A stretch of DNA of 64,000 bases, taken from contig OZ242006.1 of assembly GCA_965204705.1 (NCBI GenBank), forward strand, positions 5,828,001 to 5,892,000, written 5' to 3'. Shown in pieces: positions 38,922 through 46,963 of this stretch (within the stretch, counting starts at the first letter, position 1; each line of letters starts with the position of its first letter). The DNA comes from Bin5 sp965204705. Lineage in GTDB: Bacteria; Chloroflexota; Anaerolineae; Caldilineales; Caldilineaceae. The notes below the pieces were generated by a model. It was not told the DNA's origin and ran no database searches. It saw only the letters and a list, made by a program, of their open reading frames with translations. The translations under genes and the position numbers were made by a program.

Positions 38922-39716
38922 TTAGCCATTTGTATAGATCAAGGGCAGATGTTCGTCGTCAGCAATCTCGTCACCCACGTGCAGACGATCGGCCACCTCT
39001 GCCGGCAGCGCAGCCGGCCGGCCGTTGTACAACGCGCCTTCCGGCATGAACAGCATCGACAGCGCCCTCCGGGGATGGACCGTCATGTTCGGGCCGGCAG
39101 CATGGGCGATCATCCCGTTGATGAAGACGCCGTCCCCCGCCTTTACCTCTGCTGCGGCCGGCTCGATCTCCCTCCACTCGGGATAGTCCTCCAGCAGGCC
39201 ATCGATCTTCGCTTCGTTCAGGTTGCCGGTTACATCATAGCGGCTACTCTTGTGCGTGCCCGGCAGAAAGTACATGCAGCCGTTCTGCAGCGTGGCGTCG
39301 TCCAGCGCCACCCACAACATGATCGACTGCCGCGAATGGAAGGGGTCCATGGCGTTGTCCACATGCCAGTTGGTCGGATGCGCCCAAGGCTCCTTCACCA
39401 GCGCGTGGTCGTGGTACAAGCGGATGCCGTCCACGCCTGCCAGTTCAGCGACCAGCCGCCCCAGCCGGGGATCGGTCACCAACGCTTTGATCTCCCCGCT
39501 CGTCTTCCACAGATTCACGCACTGTACGAAGACACTCTCATAGTGGTCGTCGCGTCCCTGGTTGTGGCGTCCGTTGATCCTGAAGTGGCGCGCCATGCCG
39601 TCGGCCAGCGCAGTGCGCCACCCCGCCAACTCCTCCCTGTCCAGCAGAGCCTCGACCGCGAGGTAGCCGTTCTCCCTATAGAACTCGACCTGTTGAGCGG
39701 TAAGGTCCGTGTTCAT
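38922..39716 (-). CDS. Phytanoyl-CoA dioxygenase family protein (1)
   Basis: 264 residues from the ATG at 39716. Non-haem iron/2-oxoglutarate dioxygenase fold: the HxD pair is in NWHVDNAMD, the distal histidine in MIAHAAGPN, and the 2-oxoglutarate-binding arginine likely in HPRRALSM. It sits inside the sugar-transporter operon, between the binding-protein gene and a permease, so its substrate probably relates to the imported compound. Substrate not identifiable. It is one of four such genes here. Confidence 0.87.
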   Translation of the reverse strand: MNTDLTAQQVEFYRENGYLAVEALLDREELAGWRTALADGMARHFRINGRHNQGRDDHYESVFVQCVNLWKTSGEIKALVTDPRLGRLVAELAGVDGIRLYHDHALVKEPWAHPTNWHVDNAMDPFHSRQSIMLWVALDDATLQNGCMYFLPGTHKSSRYDVTGNLNEAKIDGLLEDYPEWREIEPAAAEVKAGDGVFINGMIAHAAGPNMTVHPRRALSMLFMPEGALYNGRPAALPAEVADRLHVGDEIADDEHLPLIYTNG

Positions 39717-39798
39717 CAAACCTTCATAAAAAGGTCAAAGGAGTGAGAAGCAGTTGGATCCTTCACACTTCTCACTCCTCTTAACTCACTTCTCGCTT

Positions 39799-41289
39799 CT
39801 AGCAGGACAGCCCTTCCCGCTCGATGTAGCGGTCGGCGTAGGCGTCGAAGGACTCCTGGATGATGTTCAGCGCGGTGTCCAGGTCCATCTGATCCAGCAT
39901 ATAGGAGCGCCAGGCCTGGCCGATCGGCTCGGCTGCCTCGGCGTCCAGCTTGACCTCTTCGTAGACGAACATCTGCGTCTCACCGATCTGCTCGGTCAGC
40001 AAGGCAAACGGCTCTTCGAAGCGCGGGTCGACCGGTACGTTCTTCACGTTCGGCATCAGCGTGCCGATTTCCGACTGGATCGTGTGCAGGTTGTCCGGCA
40101 CCGAGATCCAGCGCATCAGGTCGACGGCGGCATCGATCACGCCGTCCTTTTCGGAACGGGTGGGAATTGCGATCTGGTCGCCCACGGGGCCGCCAATTGG
40201 CCATGCCGGCGTCGGCGGATCGGTAACCAGGTCACTGCTCTCCTTGGTCAGGAGCGGCGCAAAGAAGGTGCTCCACTCGAAGTCGACCAGCGGGTCGTGC
40301 AGCAAGCGCGGGAAGGACCAGGTGCCGTTCTCCATGATCGGCTCGACTTTGTTGAGGAAGCGCGTGTGTGTATCGGTGGCGCGGGTCGTCCAGTCCGCCG
40401 GGCGGTAGGGCACGTTCAGCTTCCACAGCTCCATCCACTCGCGGTACTGCGGCAGGTGCGCGTGGTAGATGCCGTTCTCGATGGCGCAGGCGACCTCTTC
40501 GTAGGTGGCCGTGCCGCGGTCGGGGTTGACCTGGGGTTCGATCTCGCCGGCCATCAGCATACCGCCCATCTGCAGACGGTACCAGTGATCGGTATCGGAG
40601 ACGGGGCCGGTCCAGCCGCCGTACGCGTCCACGCCTTCGTCGCGGAAGGCCTGGCAGATGGAGAGGAAGTCGGCGTAGTTCTCGGGCGACTCGAGGCCGA
40701 GGTCGTTGAACCAGTCGACGTTGTAGTAGAAGAAGGTAGTGACGAGGCCGAACACCATGTTGTAGTACCCGTCCCGCATCAGCGTCTCACCCGTCGGGAT
40801 CGGGAAGAACTGGTCCAGCCACTTTTCGCTGCCGGGATCGCCCGCCGGAATGTAAGGATTCGGCTGGTTGAAGTAGGGGGTCAACTCAGTCCACCAACCC
40901 TTGTCCAGGTCATCCTTGATGTGCCAGTGCGCGTGCGTCACAATGTGCGGAATCGTTCCCGCGGTCTGCTGCGCAATCGTCCATTCACGGCTGCTGATGC
41001 CCTGCGGAATGCGGATCCACTCGATGCTGACGTCAGGGTGTTCCGCGGTGTAGCCGTCCAGCACTTCGAGGACCTTGTTGTGCGGCAGCGGGTTGTCTTC
41101 GGTGCGCTCCATGCTCTGTGTCGGCGTCCAGGAGCCCCAATACGTAACCAACTCCTTGACTTCGCCCATCGCGGCGTCGCCATCGCCGGCCGGCGCCATC
41201 GGCGCCTGGCAGGCCGCCAAGCCTACCCCTAACGTCGCGACACCTGCCGTCTTGAGAAATGCGCGTCGAGAAACTGCACGGTCTGTCAT
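39799..41289 (-). CDS. Sugar-binding lipoprotein of the ABC transporter
   Basis: 496 residues from the ATG at 41289, with AAAGGAAAGGAA upstream; the frame is open further but without a ribosome site. SRRAFLKTAGVATLGVGLAAC carries both a twin-arginine-like signal and a lipobox (Leu-Ala-Ala-Cys27), so the mature protein is anchored by a lipid on Cys27. The remainder resembles family-1 extracellular solute-binding proteins (for example WWTELTPYFNQPNPYI, WRSYMLDQMDLDTALN). It captures sugars for the two permeases downstream. The promoter proposed at 41509-41537 would drive the operon. Confidence 0.9.
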   Translation of the reverse strand: MTDRAVSRRAFLKTAGVATLGVGLAACQAPMAPAGDGDAAMGEVKELVTYWGSWTPTQSMERTEDNPLPHNKVLEVLDGYTAEHPDVSIEWIRIPQGISSREWTIAQQTAGTIPHIVTHAHWHIKDDLDKGWWTELTPYFNQPNPYIPAGDPGSEKWLDQFFPIPTGETLMRDGYYNMVFGLVTTFFYYNVDWFNDLGLESPENYADFLSICQAFRDEGVDAYGGWTGPVSDTDHWYRLQMGGMLMAGEIEPQVNPDRGTATYEEVACAIENGIYHAHLPQYREWMELWKLNVPYRPADWTTRATDTHTRFLNKVEPIMENGTWSFPRLLHDPLVDFEWSTFFAPLLTKESSDLVTDPPTPAWPIGGPVGDQIAIPTRSEKDGVIDAAVDLMRWISVPDNLHTIQSEIGTLMPNVKNVPVDPRFEEPFALLTEQIGETQMFVYEEVKLDAEAAEPIGQAWRSYMLDQMDLDTALNIIQESFDAYADRYIEREGLSC

Positions 41290-41508
41290 CGTTCCTTTCC
41301 TTTCTGTAAGAGTTGTGAAGTAGGAATTCCGGTCTGAGCCGGCATGAATTCGGTCAACAGTGCAGGCCACCAATGGTGAGGCCCGCAGCCAACTGTCGCT
41401 TGACCTTGGTGCATCGAAGGAACCGTCGGTTTTCTGCTGGAGTTGGCCCTCCTTTGCCGCTGAAGGGGCTGTGCTGATGTGCGTCTGCACCTGTGGAACG
41501 CGGGGGTA

Positions 41509-41537
41509 AGTATAATCGGATTGGCGCCCTTTGCCTA
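41509..41537 (-). promoter_or_regulatory. Possible sigma70-type promoter for the ABC operon
   Basis: On the minus strand the -35 TAGGCA and -10 TATACT are 17 bases apart, about 220 bases before the binding-protein start. Four of six and five of six positions agree with the consensus. It lies just outside MITE copy B. Confidence 0.35.
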
Positions 41538-41555
41538 ATAATTACGGTTGTTCGC

Positions 41556-41947
41556 CGGGTGCAGTTCATATCCGGGGTGGAGATGGTCAGGTGGGGAATA
41601 CATGACAGCGGTGGCTGAAATTGTTTGCCGTTCATTTATTTGGGAGGCACTGGGCAGGCACAAGGCCTGCCCCTACAGGGGAGACGCGAGGGTTCGAGCA
41701 CCGGTCGCTGTCTCAACCGTTCCAATTGTCCACGGCGGTCGGGCATACGATGGGGGGCGTTGCGGGGGGAGTCCCCCCGCACAAGGGAGGGCCGAAGGCC
41801 CGACCGCACAACTGTGAGGAGAGAGTGAAGAGTGGAGAGTAGAGAGTGACCACCGTCAGTTCTGCTGGAAAGTGTAACTGGAACTGACCGCGGCCTGGTT
41901 GCAACAAGAAGTATGCGAGAATTCACCCCCATTTTAGGATGCAACCC
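41556..41947. mobile_element. MITE-like element, copy B
   Basis: Roughly 390 bases, in the same orientation as copy A. The left half (to about 41812) is strongly similar to copy A, including the same hairpins (gggcaggcacaaggcctgccc; gcggggggagtccccccgc); the right part has diverged. The ends are CGGGTGCAGTTCATATCCGG and, reverse-complemented, AGGGTTGCATCCTAAAATGG. The flanking direct repeat is imperfect (tgttcg against tgttca), consistent with an older insertion. No gene is present. Confidence 0.7.
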
Positions 41948-41962
41948 TGTTCATTTCAGTTG

Positions 41963-41990
41963 TTGACTTGCCAACTCTGTATGCTATGAT
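41963..41990 (+). promoter_or_regulatory. Sigma70-type promoter before the aminotransferase
   Basis: TTGACT, 16 bases, TATGAT. Both hexamers match the consensus at five of six positions. It is ahead of the DegT-type gene and a few bases beyond the right end of MITE copy B. It argues that the gene starts at 42166 and not at the earlier in-frame ATG. Confidence 0.6.
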
Positions 41991-42165
41991 TGGCGGCACG
42001 CCCACCCAATCTCGAACGCTTTTGCGCCCCCGAATTTCGGGTATCTGCAAAGGCCTGAACATTGAAATCGTTTCGCCAGTCCCTGTTCAACCACAGTGGC
42101 ATCGTGGACGGTGCATAGCAGACTGTACCTGCCGCGAGCCGCGAATCAATTCAGTCAGGAGTCGT

Positions 42166-43452
42166 ATGATGAGCAAGTTAGCCCTACTCGGTGGCGAGAA
42201 GGCCGTCACCTCCGAGCCGCTATCGGGTCCGCATATGCGGTCGCCGATGTGGGAGAGCGGCAAGGCCGCCGACTGGGAGGAGTTTTCGGAAGCCTTTGCC
42301 AAGAAGATGCAGGTCGAATACGCCCTGCCCGTCTCGTCCGGACAGGTGGCGTTGAACTCGGCCCTCACGGCCGCGCAGGCCGGGCCGGGGGATGAGGTCA
42401 TTGTGCCCTCCTTTACCTGGATCGCCAGCGTGAGCTGCATCATGCACAACAACGCCGTGCCGATCTTCGCCGACGTTGATCCCAAGACCTTCACGCTCGA
42501 CCCGGAGGACGTGCGGCGCAAGATCACCCACCGCACCAAGGCGATCATCGCGGTAGACCTTTACGGCCATCCGGTCGATCTGAAGGAGCTGCTCGCCATC
42601 GCCCGCGAACATGATATCGTGCTCATCGAAGACTCCGCGCAGGCCACCGGCGCCTATGTGGACGGCCAGATCATCGGCGGCATCGCCGACATCACCTGTT
42701 TCAGCTTCGCCGGCAAGCCGATTGCCGCCACCAGCGGCGGGGTGATGACGACCAACAGCCGCGAATACTACGAGCGCGGCGCGCTGGGCGGGCAACATCC
42801 CTCGACGCTGTCCAAGATCCTGACCAACTCCGATCTGCTCAAGTACGCGTCGACCGGCGGTTACGGCGACAACCACCGCATCGATCGCTACGCGATGACG
42901 GTGGCATACGAGGCGTTGGAGACCTTCGAGGAGGCCAACGACGCCCGCATCGCCAACTGCGAGCTCCTCACCCAGGAGCTGAGCAAGGTAAAGGGGATCA
43001 CGCCGCCCTACGTGGCGCCCGGGAACAAGCACGTCTACCATATGTATTCCAGCCTCTACAACGAGGAGGGGCTCGGCGTGCCCAGGGAGACCTTCGTCAA
43101 GGCGATCAACGCTGAAGGCGTTACCGCTCTCACCTACGTCAACAGCGCCAACTTCCTCTTCCATCCCGGCGGAAAGCCGATGCCGTCCGGGCCGATCCAC
43201 CACCGCGCCGTCTTTCAGGAGAAGAACGTTTACGGGCATGGCTGCCCCTTCCAGTGCCCCCACTACACCGGCGAGGCGGACTACTCGATCGGCTCGCTGC
43301 CCGTAACCGAAAAGCTGGTGGACCAGGAGTTCAACTTCCTGCAGCCGCACCTCTCCGCCCCCAACGGCCCCGACCAGATGGAGCAGTTCCTGGACGCCGT
43401 GACCAAGGTGGTCGACAACATCGGCGACCTGGAGGGCTACCAGGTCGATTAA
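42166..43452 (+). CDS. DegT/DnrJ/EryC1/StrS aminotransferase
   Basis: 428 residues from the first of two adjacent ATGs, with AGGAG six bases upstream. The internal aldimine lysine is in CFSFAGKPIAATSGG (about residue 184), and the LPVSSGQVALNSAL and SFTWIASVSCIMHN stretches match fold-type I sugar aminotransferases. The family makes aminosugars from keto-sugar nucleotides or cyclitols, using glutamate or glutamine as donor. The neighbouring dioxygenases and the inositol-dehydrogenase-like gene downstream suggest a modified-sugar or cyclitol pathway, but this is inference. Confidence 0.87.
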   Translation: MMSKLALLGGEKAVTSEPLSGPHMRSPMWESGKAADWEEFSEAFAKKMQVEYALPVSSGQVALNSALTAAQAGPGDEVIVPSFTWIASVSCIMHNNAVPIFADVDPKTFTLDPEDVRRKITHRTKAIIAVDLYGHPVDLKELLAIAREHDIVLIEDSAQATGAYVDGQIIGGIADITCFSFAGKPIAATSGGVMTTNSREYYERGALGGQHPSTLSKILTNSDLLKYASTGGYGDNHRIDRYAMTVAYEALETFEEANDARIANCELLTQELSKVKGITPPYVAPGNKHVYHMYSSLYNEEGLGVPRETFVKAINAEGVTALTYVNSANFLFHPGGKPMPSGPIHHRAVFQEKNVYGHGCPFQCPHYTGEADYSIGSLPVTEKLVDQEFNFLQPHLSAPNGPDQMEQFLDAVTKVVDNIGDLEGYQVD

Positions 43453-43519
43453 CATTTGGCCGCGGAGGTCAAACACAACCGCTGCACAGTATGCGCGCGA
43501 TGAGATTGGAGAAATTTCA

Positions 43520-44350
43520 ATGCTGGAAGAACTGAGCCATGCCCAGTGGCAGGAATTTGAGCGTGAAGGTTATCTGCGCCTGGGGCGCTGTATGAGCGAC
43601 GATGAACTGGCGGCGATTCAGCAACGCATGGACGGGATCATGCTCGGCACCGCGCCGGTCGACTACAACCGCATGATGATGCAGCTGGACCGCATCCCCG
43701 GCAAGACCGATGCGCCCGGCTCTGGGTCGAAGGGGCACAAAGGGGCGACGCTGCATTATCGCAAAATTCAGGATCTGGAGTTCGACCCGCTCTTTCTGCG
43801 CTATATGCAGAAGCCGCTCTTCCGCCACATCTGCTGCATGGTATACGGAACGGACACGCCGGTCACCTGCATGCGGGCGATGTTCATGAACAAGCCCGCG
43901 GCCGACCCCGCGGACGCCGACGGGCAAGCGGGGCAGTCCGTCGGCGGCACCAACCTTGTCTGGCATCAGGACCGCTGGACCTATTTTGACCGCGATCCCC
44001 TGATCACCATCTGGACCGCGCTCGACCCGGCCACCGTCGCCAACGGCTGCGTCCACATCGCGCCTCGCCGCCATCAAGCCCTGATCAACCCCAGCCACGT
44101 CTCCGGCTTTATGACCGACGAGCAGGCCGAGGCGCTGGTGGCGGAAGCAGAGACGGTCCCGCTCGAAATGGAGGCCGGCGAGGCGGTGCTGCTCCACAAT
44201 TATTTGCCGCACACCTCCGGGGTTAACAGCACCTCCATTGCCCGACGCGCCTTCAGCGTCTGCTATATGGATGCCGCCACCGTGGACTCCCACAACCATG
44301 AGTATTCGTTGATCTTCGGCGACGGCGCGCTCGCCCCGGAGCGGCTGTAA
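43520..44350 (+). CDS. Phytanoyl-CoA dioxygenase family protein (2)
   Basis: 276 residues, GGAG eight bases before the ATG. The iron-binding HxD is in VWHQDRWTYF, the distal histidine in HNYLPHTSGVN, and the conserved arginine in ARRAFSVCYMD. It lies 67 bases after the aminotransferase gene on the same strand and is followed by another dioxygenase, so the three probably form an operon. The two dioxygenases are clearly different in sequence, so this is not a recent tandem duplication. Confidence 0.87.
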   Translation: MLEELSHAQWQEFEREGYLRLGRCMSDDELAAIQQRMDGIMLGTAPVDYNRMMMQLDRIPGKTDAPGSGSKGHKGATLHYRKIQDLEFDPLFLRYMQKPLFRHICCMVYGTDTPVTCMRAMFMNKPAADPADADGQAGQSVGGTNLVWHQDRWTYFDRDPLITIWTALDPATVANGCVHIAPRRHQALINPSHVSGFMTDEQAEALVAEAETVPLEMEAGEAVLLHNYLPHTSGVNSTSIARRAFSVCYMDAATVDSHNHEYSLIFGDGALAPERL

Positions 44351-44497
44351 CGACAAGAAGCGAGGCGTGAGGCGTGAGGGATGAGGAGTGAGAAGAGAGT
44401 GAACACCTTCCTCTCCTCGACTGCGGCGTTACCGCAACGAACTATTTGTAACTGGCTTTCTGGCACCAACCACTGTAGTTTCAAGCAGGAGAGTGAA

Positions 44498-45307
44498 ATG
44501 CAACCCGAAATCGCACTGGCAAAGCGGGAACAGATGCTGCAGGACGGCTTCTGCTTTGTTGACGACATCCTCACTGAAGAGTTTCTGCAGGAGCTGCGCG
44601 ACGAATCGGAGCGCCTCATCGCCGCGCACGTTCCCCCGCCCGACGTGCGGTACCAGGGCCAGCACGTCGATGTGAGAGGTGAGGAGAATGACGTCATCAG
44701 GAGGCTTTTGGAATGGCAGCCGGCGCGGCAAGCGCTCGAAGAAATGGGATTCGGCGATTTCGAGAGCACCGGCGGCATCATCATCCTCACCAAAGACCCG
44801 GGCGAACCGGCCCTCTACTGGCATCAGGACTGGGGGAGCTGGGAGGACCCGATCAGCGTCACACCCTGGCCGCAGCAGATCTTCGTCTCCTACTATCTGA
44901 GCGACACAAGTGTCGAGAACGGCTGTCTCAAGATCATCCCCGGCACGCACCACAAGCGAATTGAGCTGCACGATGAGCTTGTGCCCGCGCACGAGCAGGG
45001 CGCGCGCTACATTGAAGAGGACCATCCGGTCATGTTCGGCGACCATCCCGACCAGGTCGATGTCTGCGTGCGCGCCCGGTCCTTCGTGCTGGCGGACGCT
45101 CGTGTGCTGCACTCGGCGCGGCAGAACCTGACCGATGAGCGCCGGACGCTGATCCTTGCCTGGCACCGTCGGCGCGACGACGTCTGGCACGAGCCTCCGG
45201 CTTACTGGGAGGGCGAGATTCCTGAAGTCCTTGCCAACCGCGATGCCGACCGGGAGTACGAACGCTCGCGCATCCCCGGCGAACATCTCGAATTCAGCGG
45301 TCAGTAG
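44498..45307 (+). CDS. Phytanoyl-CoA dioxygenase family protein (3)
   Basis: 269 residues from the ATG at 44498, AGGAGAG seven bases upstream; the open frame runs further upstream into the intergenic region but has no second ribosome site. HxD is in YWHQDWGSW, distal histidine in ARVLHSARQNL, arginine in DERRTLILAWHR. It follows dioxygenase (2) on the same strand with about 150 bases in between. Substrate unknown. Confidence 0.86.
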   Translation: MQPEIALAKREQMLQDGFCFVDDILTEEFLQELRDESERLIAAHVPPPDVRYQGQHVDVRGEENDVIRRLLEWQPARQALEEMGFGDFESTGGIIILTKDPGEPALYWHQDWGSWEDPISVTPWPQQIFVSYYLSDTSVENGCLKIIPGTHHKRIELHDELVPAHEQGARYIEEDHPVMFGDHPDQVDVCVRARSFVLADARVLHSARQNLTDERRTLILAWHRRRDDVWHEPPAYWEGEIPEVLANRDADREYERSRIPGEHLEFSGQ

Positions 45308-45338
45308 GGTGCTATCCTAAGAGATATCCCAAAGGGGT

Positions 45339-45369
45339 CAGGAGTTTGCGAAAGCAGGTGAGACTCCTG
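45339..45369 (+). terminator. Short hairpin after dioxygenase (3)
   Basis: CAGGAGT pairs with ACTCCTG around a 17-base loop, 32 bases after the stop codon. The stem is seven pairs with no clear T tract, so this is a weak call. Confidence 0.3.
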
Positions 45370-45502
45370 CCCTTCAGTTGCGCAGTCGTTGCAGAAGGTC
45401 GTGATTTCGAGCGCGTGTTAAGCTGCGCTCAAGTAGTGACACGGTAGTGTATGTGCCATTTGAATCGCTTCCGTGGTCAGGCTGATTTTGCGGAGTACAC
45501 AA

Positions 45503-45819
45503 ATGAAGGCACAGATTGAGATCCCTAAAGACGTTGTTGCCGACTTTTGTCAGCGTCACCAAATCCGTCGTATGGCTCTTCTACAAAAAAGCCTCGCGTC
45601 GGAGGAAGACTTGGATCTCATTGTCGAGTTTGACTCGGGTGTAAAGGTAGGGTTGTTGCACCTGGCGCGTATGGAAAAGGAGTTGAGCGAAGCGCTTGAC
45701 CGTTCAACCCATCTGCTGACCTATAAAGGCGTGGAGAAAAGCCTGCCCCTTTGTTCAAGGAAGCGATTGTCGATTCAGCCGTAATTCAGTATGGTGCGAG
45801 CTACACCCAAGACGCCTAA
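45503..45819 (+). pseudogene. Decayed MNT-type nucleotidyltransferase
   Basis: The opening IPKDVVADFCQRHQIRRMAL matches MNT-type proteins such as the one at 61788-62093 (SKSELATFCKEHGIRRLAIF). The GSxxxG turn has been deleted: after RRMALLQKSLASEE the sequence jumps to DLDLIVEF. Near 45740 the frame also changes. The original end (FKEAIVDSAVIQYGAS) is read in another frame and stops at 45819. Both defects make it nonfunctional. Confidence 0.7.
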
Positions 45820-45900
45820 AGGTCTGAAATTCAGAGAATAGCTCTTACTTCCCGCTCCTGACTTTTCACTTCGCATCACTGTCCACTGGAAACAGGGTCT

Positions 45901-46887
45901 ATGCGATTTGCCCTCTTTGGCGCCGGACGCGCCGGTACTATCCACGCCCGCAACATTGCCAGTCATCCCCGCGCCGAACTCGGTTACATCTTCGACGTCG
46001 ATCAGGACGCCGCGCAGCGGCTCGCGACCGCCCGCGGGGGGCAGGTTCCCCGCAGCGCGCAGGAGATTTGGGAGGCGGACGATGTCGATGCCGTCCTGAT
46101 CGCCTCATCGACCGATACGCACGTCGACCTGCTGCGGCAGGCGATGCGGGCCGGCAGGCCGACCTACTGCGAGAAGCCGATCGATCTCGACATCGAGAAG
46201 GTGCGATTGTTCGTGGAGGAAGCGTCCGGCTGCGACCTGCCGATATTCATCGGCTTCCGCCGCCGCTTCCAACCGGAATTTCGATCGATTCACCGGGAGA
46301 TCCGGGACGGCGCTGTCGGACAGATCGAGTCCATCCGCGTCACTGCCCGCGACTTTAAGCTGGCTCCTCTCGCCTTTCTGCAGCGTTCCGGCGGCCTGCT
46401 GCGCGACAAGATGATCCACTACTTCGACCTGGCCCCATGGCTCGCCGCGGAGAAACCCAGCGAGGTCTACGCGACCGGCTCTTGCCTCATCGATCCCGTT
46501 GTCGGGCAGATGGGCGACGTCGACACCGCGGTGGCGGTCCTGCGCTTCCCCAGCGGCGCGCTCTGTACGATAGAGAACGGCCGGCGCGCGGTCTACGGCT
46601 TTGATGACCGGGTCGAGGTCTTTGGCGCCAAAGGGATGCTGCAAGGCGGATCGGCCCCCGCCGACAATCTGGCCCGGTTCACCGCAACGGGCATCACGCA
46701 GAACCGGTTTCCCGACTACTACGGCGAGGGAAGCTTCGCCTACGCGCTCGATGGCTTCATCACCGCGCTCGAGAGCGGCGCGTCCGTCTCGCCCTCGCTG
46801 CAGGACGGCTACCAGGCCCAGCTGATCGCTGAGGCCGCGATCGAGTCCATGCGCACCAACCGGCCGGTGAAGCTTAAGTGGACATAG
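45901..46887 (+). CDS. Gfo/Idh/MocA oxidoreductase, inositol 2-dehydrogenase-like
   Basis: 328 residues. ALFGAGRAGTIHARNI is the Rossmann motif, YCEKPIDLDIE the EKP signature with its lysine, and SGGLLRDKMIHYFDL resembles the substrate-side helix of IolG-type inositol dehydrogenases. Start and length fit the family. In myo-inositol catabolism IolG oxidises inositol to scyllo-inosose with NAD+; whether this copy does so is not certain. The isomerase at 17.9 kb (inosose isomerase-like barrel) could belong to the same pathway. Confidence 0.8.
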   Translation: MRFALFGAGRAGTIHARNIASHPRAELGYIFDVDQDAAQRLATARGGQVPRSAQEIWEADDVDAVLIASSTDTHVDLLRQAMRAGRPTYCEKPIDLDIEKVRLFVEEASGCDLPIFIGFRRRFQPEFRSIHREIRDGAVGQIESIRVTARDFKLAPLAFLQRSGGLLRDKMIHYFDLAPWLAAEKPSEVYATGSCLIDPVVGQMGDVDTAVAVLRFPSGALCTIENGRRAVYGFDDRVEVFGAKGMLQGGSAPADNLARFTATGITQNRFPDYYGEGSFAYALDGFITALESGASVSPSLQDGYQAQLIAEAAIESMRTNRPVKLKWT

Positions 46888-46963
46888 CAGGTGTGGATAT
46901 TTCAAATGCGCTGCCGCTTCGCACATTGCACCACCAGGAGATCCAATCAGATCGCGTCTCCCT

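Noticed and set aside
41968..42165. N-terminal extension of the aminotransferase from the ATG at 41968
   Set aside because: A good promoter overlaps it and the ribosome site is at 42166, so the extension would be upstream of transcription.
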